This document shows positions 59,164 to 64,000 of a DNA stretch of 64,000 bases, piece by piece. A program made the translations under genes and the position numbers. Within the stretch, counting starts at the first letter, position 1, and each line of letters begins with the position of its first letter. This DNA is from Rosa chinensis (Eukaryota; Streptophyta; Magnoliopsida; Rosales; Rosaceae), in assembly GCF_002994745.2 (NCBI RefSeq), contig NC_037091.1:31498612-31562611 (forward strand). Direction: 5' to 3'. The notes under the pieces are model-generated. The model saw only the letters and a list, made by a program, of their open reading frames with translations, ran no database searches and was not told the DNA's origin.

Positions 59164-60224
59164 TCACTCTAGATCATCATCTTTTTTATCTTCTTGTTCC
59201 ACATAGTGAGCTTCTCTTGCTTCACAATATGCTTTGTAGGCGGTGACAAGTTCTTCACGAGCTCTACAAATGTGTGCCCAATGATCAGACACTCCACATC
59301 GAGAACATACATCTCTTTGCTCGAACTCCATTGATTGAGGCACTTTGAAAGCGTCATTTAGATGGCTCTTAGTGTTGGTGGCGCCACCAACATGGCCAGA
59401 GGCGTTGCCTCCCTCTCTTTTTCCACGTTTACCTCTTCGCTTCCGTGTTCGCCTATTTTGGTAGTTACCTTCCCAAGTAGAGTGATTATATGGACCAGAA
59501 TGTCCAGAAGTATCCCTAAGATTAGGGTTTCGCTCTTGGCGCCCTCTCTTAGAGGTGCGACTATAATTGGATTCCGGAATATGCTTTGTTTCCACGGATC
59601 TCGAATTATAGTTCTTCACAAGGATATTGTCATGCTTTTCAGCGACATTCATAGCTCCAATAAGCTCATGAAACCTTGTGATTCTTCTTGCATTAACATC
59701 GATTCGATAGTTCTTAGCAACCATCAATGCAGAGACGGGGAAGGTGGAGAGAGTCTTCTCAATCAACATCGCATCTGTGATCTCTTTACCACAGAATTCC
59801 ATTAAGGATTTAATGCGAAGTGCTTCTGAGTTTAGTCAAGAACTGACTTGAAATCACAGAAGCGGAGGCTATGTCATCTCACTTCTAGGTCAGGAAGCAA
59901 GGAGTCACGGACGTTGCCAAATCTTTCTTCGAGTGAGACCCACAGCCTTCTGGGGTCTTCTTCATTCATACACTCGTACTGGAGCGAATCATCCATATGA
60001 CGAGTCATTAGGATGATGGCTTTCGCCTTATTTGCCTCTAAGGCTGCTCTATTTGCTTCCAAAGCTTGAGCTTGCTCAACAGTTATCACGTCCTTGCTAG
60101 GTTCGAGAATCATATCCAGGATTCCATCAGCCTTGAGATGCTGGCGGATATCACGAACCCACCTGTGATATCCAAAGCCAGTTGTTCCCAATGGAGCAAA
60201 GTCCAATTTGTTCAGGTTACTCAT
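59164..60224 (-). pseudogene. Gag of Copia element 2 (two frames)
   Basis: The first part starts at Met 60224 (MSNLNKLDFAPLGTTGFGYH, HLKADGILDMILEPSKD) and runs to 59874. After a frame break near 59803-59873 the second part (59802-59164) continues with EITDAMLIEKTLSTFP, a basic Arg/Lys-rich stretch and a zinc knuckle CSRCGVSDHWAHIC. This is the gag layout of plant Copia elements. The leader between 60225 and 61237 is GC-richer, with no recognised product. Confidence 0.82.
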
Positions 60225-61237
60225 CCTGAAAGAGAACAAGAAATTAGGGTTAGTTTCGGAGCGAAATAGGCTACCACGAAAACATATGAAATTTCTGAGT
60301 GTAATCGCTTCCAAGAAATTAGGAATTTCCGAGCATAGTCGCTTCCAAGAAATTCGATTCCAAGAGATATTGGATTAGATCGAAACAATGATGTAAGTGG
60401 TCGATCATAAATTCTCTACAAACTCTAAGTTTGGAGATCTCAACAAGCTCAAAGCTTGGAGTGAGCACGAACCCCCACAGTTCGGCTTAATTTGGTCTCC
60501 CCTATAATGAAGAAAGGGGGGTAGAAGAAGGGAGGTTGCAAGTCCCCAAAAAAGAAGAGAAATTGAATTTAAAAACTCTAAAAACGGGAACGTTTAATAA
60601 AATATACCTCGAAATAGGTCGTCGGAAAATTTGACCAGAAAAATTGGTCGGAAAATGTCGCCCGAAAAATGGTCGGAAAAGTTGCCAGCGGCGGCAGGAA
60701 TAGTTGGCGGAAAGTTGACCGGTGCTAACGTGGCGCTGACCGCTGCTGACCACTTGCTGACTGTGCTGCTGACGTGGCTTGCGTCAGTGGGCCGTGGCTT
60801 GGGCTCAGCTTGGGCTGCCTCTTCCCCTTTTTTTTTCTTTTCTTTTCTTCTGCCGGTTTTTCTGCCGAACATTCAGTCGGCCGGTTCAGCAAGTTTTCGG
60901 TCGGTTTTCAGGGAATTTCGAATTTCTTCCGGTTCTGGATTTCTGGGTTTAATATGCTACTGCTGGAAAAATTTGGTAACAATTGGAAGTCCACAAGGTG
61001 GTGAACCGGTGAAATATTTATTACGAGTTGTATGGAGCTTCCGGTGGCCGGTTCGGTGGGTTTCCGGCCAGTTCTTGGGGTAGGGTCGTCGGTTCTGGAC
61101 TCCTGAGATCGAGTTCTTCAAGGTGTGAGGTGGAGGCAGAAAAGGCTTCAAGGTTTTGTATTCGGATTCAAGGTTTTTAGCTTCTTGAACCAGGGTTCGG
61201 CTATTTGTTTCAGGGTTAGGACTTCGTGCTGATAACG

Positions 61238-61440
61238 TGTTTTAGGGAAACGAGAATTGAGAGGAATTTGCTGTGTATTCTCATTGATAATAGGGGTCTC
61301 TTTATATAGAGGATTACAATGCATAGAGTTAGAATCATACAAGGAAAGATAATCTCTAGATTCTTCTAATTGAACCCTATTACCACTAGGTCAAGTAACC
61401 TAGAGTTTGGATTAAACACAAATAGAGATATCTCTAAACA
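61238..61440 (-). repeat. 5' LTR of Copia element 2
   Basis: It is 203 bp, collinear with the other LTR without gaps. Confidence 0.92.
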
Positions 61441-61445
61441 ATTAC

Positions 61446-61702
61446 ATAATAATTACTTTAGAGATTAGTTTAATTCTAATGTTTAGAACGTAATTACACA
61501 CATAAAACTGTTGGTTCGCAGCCCACTTAATTATATCCCTTTTGATTTGTGGTCCTATGACACGACACGTGCTCACCATCTGTAATGTCAAGGACAAGTC
61601 TTCAACTTTATATGCTGTACTCCTCCTCAAGTCTTCTTAATTTGCTTGCTCTCTATTTCCTCTCAATTGATCTCTTCTTCTTCTGTTCAAGCCCCAACAA
61701 CA
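61446..61702 (+). promoter_or_regulatory. Short upstream region of PEP-mutase-like copy 2
   Basis: Only about 260 bp lie between the Copia target site and the first ATG. GACACGTGCTC near 61564 contains a G-box core (CACGTG). The sequence does not resemble the upstream region of copy 1, so homology between the copies begins only near 61715. Whether this region works as a promoter is unknown. Confidence 0.4.
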
Positions 61703-64000
61703 ATGGGAAGCCCCAACAAGTCAGATGCGTCTCCTTTTCTTACCACAGGAGAATCAGCGCCGCCGCCCGAGTCTCCGGCCAAAGCGCTCCGCCGGATTCT
61801 GGAGTTGCCAGGGGTTCACCAAGGCCCTGCTTGCTTTGATGGTCTCAGCGCCAAGCTTATTGAAAGAGCTGGCTTCCAGTATTGCTTCACCAGTGGTATA
61901 TATATCACACTCCTTTTTTTTTTTTTTTTTTTTTAAATTAAGGATTTGTAGTGAAAGTATTGCATGTTTTGATCTGTATTACACATTCACACACCTGAGA
62001 AATATGTTTAACAATGGCATTGTTATCCTTCCATTAGGATTTTCGATATCGGCTGCTACATTAGGGCTGCCAGATACAGGTTTTCTATCCTACGGAGAAA
62101 TGGTGGATCAGGGGCAACAAATTACCCAAGCTGTGTCAATTCCTGTCATTGGGGATGGCGACAACGGTTACGGGAATGCAATGAACGTCAAGAGAACTGT
62201 CAAGGGATTTATTAGAGCTGGCTTTGCTGGCATTCTGCTTGAAGATCAGGTCATTATTGAAATTTACTTGGATCTTTGAATCTTCCTTATTTCCGTACAG
62301 TTACAAAATAAGTGAATAGAAGTGCGGAATGAATTTCTGGGATTGCTAATAACATTTCCCCTTTTTCAATACCGTTATCATCTGCCCGTTTGAGACTTAC
62401 AAAACTGTAATCTAGGTGTCTCCAAAAGCCTGCGGTCATACACGAGGCAGGAAAGTGGTGTCAAGGGAGGAAGCTGTGATGCGGATAAAAGCAGCAGTTG
62501 ATGCTCGGAAAGAGAGTGGCTCTGACATTGTAATTGTAGCACGGTCTGATGCTCGTCAAGCAGTGTCTTTGGAAGAAGCACTTTGGAGGTCAAGGGCATT
62601 CGCTGATGCTGGAGCAGATGTTCTTTTCATTGATGCACTAGCCTCAAAAGAAGAAATGAAGGCTTTCTGTGGAGTATATCCCCTAGTTCCAAAAATGGTA
62701 CATTACATTTTCCATAGCACAAACCACAAAAGTAGAAAGCAACAAGTATCCCATGTTGCTGAAGACTTGGATTTATTACATAGCTATTCTACATTTTCAT
62801 GCCCAAGGGCTTTTGCATACCTTTCGCTTATTGCTTCTATACATGTAGCTTTTGGTAACCTAGACAAGATTGTAAAAAATTGGTGACACTACTAGTTTTG
62901 ATTTATCATGCCCATTTGCCCACATTTGAAAACTTAGACTAGCAGTCCCTATTCCCTTTTATTACTTAAAAAGGGATTGCACACGTGCGCACGCACACAC
63001 ACAATCGCACAGATGCACAGACACTCACAAAACCCAAACCCAATAAACCCTTTATACCATGTGAACTTAGGTGACATGTACATAAATTGAGATATGTCAA
63101 TCAGCATTCAACAATCTAACAGAGTCATCAGCCTGAATTTTGTAACTCCAGAAGCGAGAAATGAAAATAATTTCTAGTGTTTGATAAAGCTTCATGTTTT
63201 ATCAGGCGAATATGCTTGAAGGAGGGGGGAAAACACCAATACTCAATCCTCTTGAACTTGAGGAAGTTGGATACAAACTTGTGGTTTATCCACTTTCCTT
63301 GATTGGGGTATCTATTCAAGCAATGCAGGTAACGTCCGCCACCTTTTCTTTTCAGTAAAGTTCATGAACAAAAGTAGGGGTAAACTGTTCTTGGACATCC
63401 TATAACTGTGCTTCCATTGCTATAAAGAGATTTAACTTCATATTGATTATGGATCTCTCTGATTTTCAAAGCCAGAAAAATAGATAAGCTCACAACAATA
63501 AAATATTCTTATAGACTAAACGTACAGTTATTAAAATGTTTGAATTGCTTCAGACTAGTAGACTCTCATATCTTTTTGAGCTACGGGTTCCATGGAAATG
63601 CAAAGGATTACAAATTATTAAATGAAAAAAAAAAAATATATATATATATATATATATTATATCACACAAGTTGTTCGCTTTCACAGCATCCATTTGTGGT
63701 ATATATACTTTAGCGTTTTCAATTATTTATGAGTGCTACAATCTATGATGTGAAATAGTGACAATGTATGATGTCATACTTCTAAAAATAAAATACTCTC
63801 ACTTAACTTCACCTATTGCATGGATCCAAATTCCAATTTTGCTGGAGAATACTCAGCAAGTTTGCCATCAAGCTCATATTGAGAAAAACATTGCATTCTG
63901 GTTTGCTTTTCAGAAGTGTTACTTTTCTAGAACCACTAATTGATAATATTACTTCACGGTTGAGAACTTATACAAATGAATTGCAGGACGCACTAGCTGC
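61703..64000 (+). CDS. PEP-mutase/ICL-family protein, copy 2, partial at window end
   Basis: Exons seen: 61703-61895, 62038-62249, 62416-62697, 63206-63328, and the start of exon 5 at 63987. Splice sites and phases equal those of copy 1. Motifs DGDNGYGN (residues 104-111) and SPKACGH are intact. In the shared exons only about seven residues differ (for example Arg to Thr and Tyr to Phe in exon 2). The N-terminus is 50 residues shorter: MGSPNKSDASPFLTTGESAP instead of the Ser-rich leader, so no obvious transit peptide is present. The product may be cytosolic, or this ATG may follow a lost first part. A TTG-led extension upstream is in frame but has no ATG. Introns 1 and 2 are shorter than in copy 1; intron 3 and 4 sequences match closely. 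Confidence 0.88.
63637..63657. repeat. (AT)n microsatellite in intron 4 of copy 2
   Basis: AT run at the position equivalent to 42904-42922 of copy 1, with a longer preceding A tract. Confidence 0.85.

Larger units (their letters stand above)
54936..61440 (-). mobile_element. Complete-ended Ty1/Copia retrotransposon with ATTAC target duplication, internally decayed
   Basis: LTRs at 54936-55138 (3') and 61238-61440 (5') are both 203 bp, start TGTTTTAGGGAAACGAGAAT and end TAAACA. ATTAC flanks at 54931-54935 and 61441-61445. A polypurine tract AAGGGGGAG (55139-55147) and a PBS-like TTATCAGCACGAA (61223-61235) lie inside the LTRs on the minus strand. The LTRs differ at about 6 positions by eye, fewer than in the other Copia element. 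Gag is readable, but integrase and RT survive only as scattered fragments, so the copy probably moved with help from others. Confidence 0.93.

Overview
The window is nuclear DNA of a flowering plant, almost certainly a eudicot. It has spliced genes with GT..AG introns, plant-only families (a PORR organelle RNA-binding protein, a plastid-type PEP-mutase-like enzyme) and dense LTR retrotransposons of plant lineages. I suspect Rosaceae from the general feel of the repeats, but nothing here proves it.

Host genes, left to right: (1) 4352-6315 (+), a CCCH/RRM splicing factor of the RBM22/Ecm2/Slt11 family, 3 exons, 494 aa. (2) 7836-14559 (-), a 12-exon gene for a conserved-looking 496-aa protein whose family I cannot name with confidence. 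(3) 19046-20447 (-), a tropinone-reductase-like SDR, 5 exons, 275 aa. (4) 37743-39020 (+), a PORR-domain protein with a spliced 5' leader that carries two upstream ORFs. (5) 39602-44680 (+), a chloroplast-type carboxyvinyl-carboxyphosphonate phosphorylmutase-like enzyme, 8 exons, 494 aa. (6) 61703 to the right edge (+), a second copy of gene 5, cut by the window end. It is nearly identical in exons and most introns, but has a shorter N-terminus and two intron deletions. All exon models were built by hand from splice sites and reading-frame phase; the complete genes close in frame.

Mobile DNA fills most of the rest. Positions 1-3997 hold a 5'-truncated Athila-like Ty3/gypsy element on the minus strand. 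Positions 21955-28417 hold a related 3'-truncated copy on the plus strand (LTR, tRNA-Asp PBS, gag, protease, RT). A solo LTR with a perfect ATATT target duplication lies at 15192-17520, apparently inside an older LTR. Positions 28524-29780 form a TIR element with TAA duplications (PIF/Harbinger type). Positions 29784-34000 are decayed retroelement ORF1-like sequence with a small nested insertion. A Mutator-like element (44918-51076) with long inverted repeats holds a WDR5-like WD40 gene fragment and was itself split by a complete Copia element (46039-50692, TSD GGGCC). A second complete Copia element (54936-61440, TSD ATTAC) separates the two PEP-mutase-like copies, together with a Ty3/gypsy integrase relic and another LTR-like block.

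I see no operon-like or defence-like system. The most informative signals are the recent PEP-mutase-like duplication with loss of the N-terminal targeting region, the gene-fragment-carrying inverted-repeat element, the uORF arrangement on the PORR gene, and the unidentified 12-exon gene. Retroelement pol genes are described as broken relics only.
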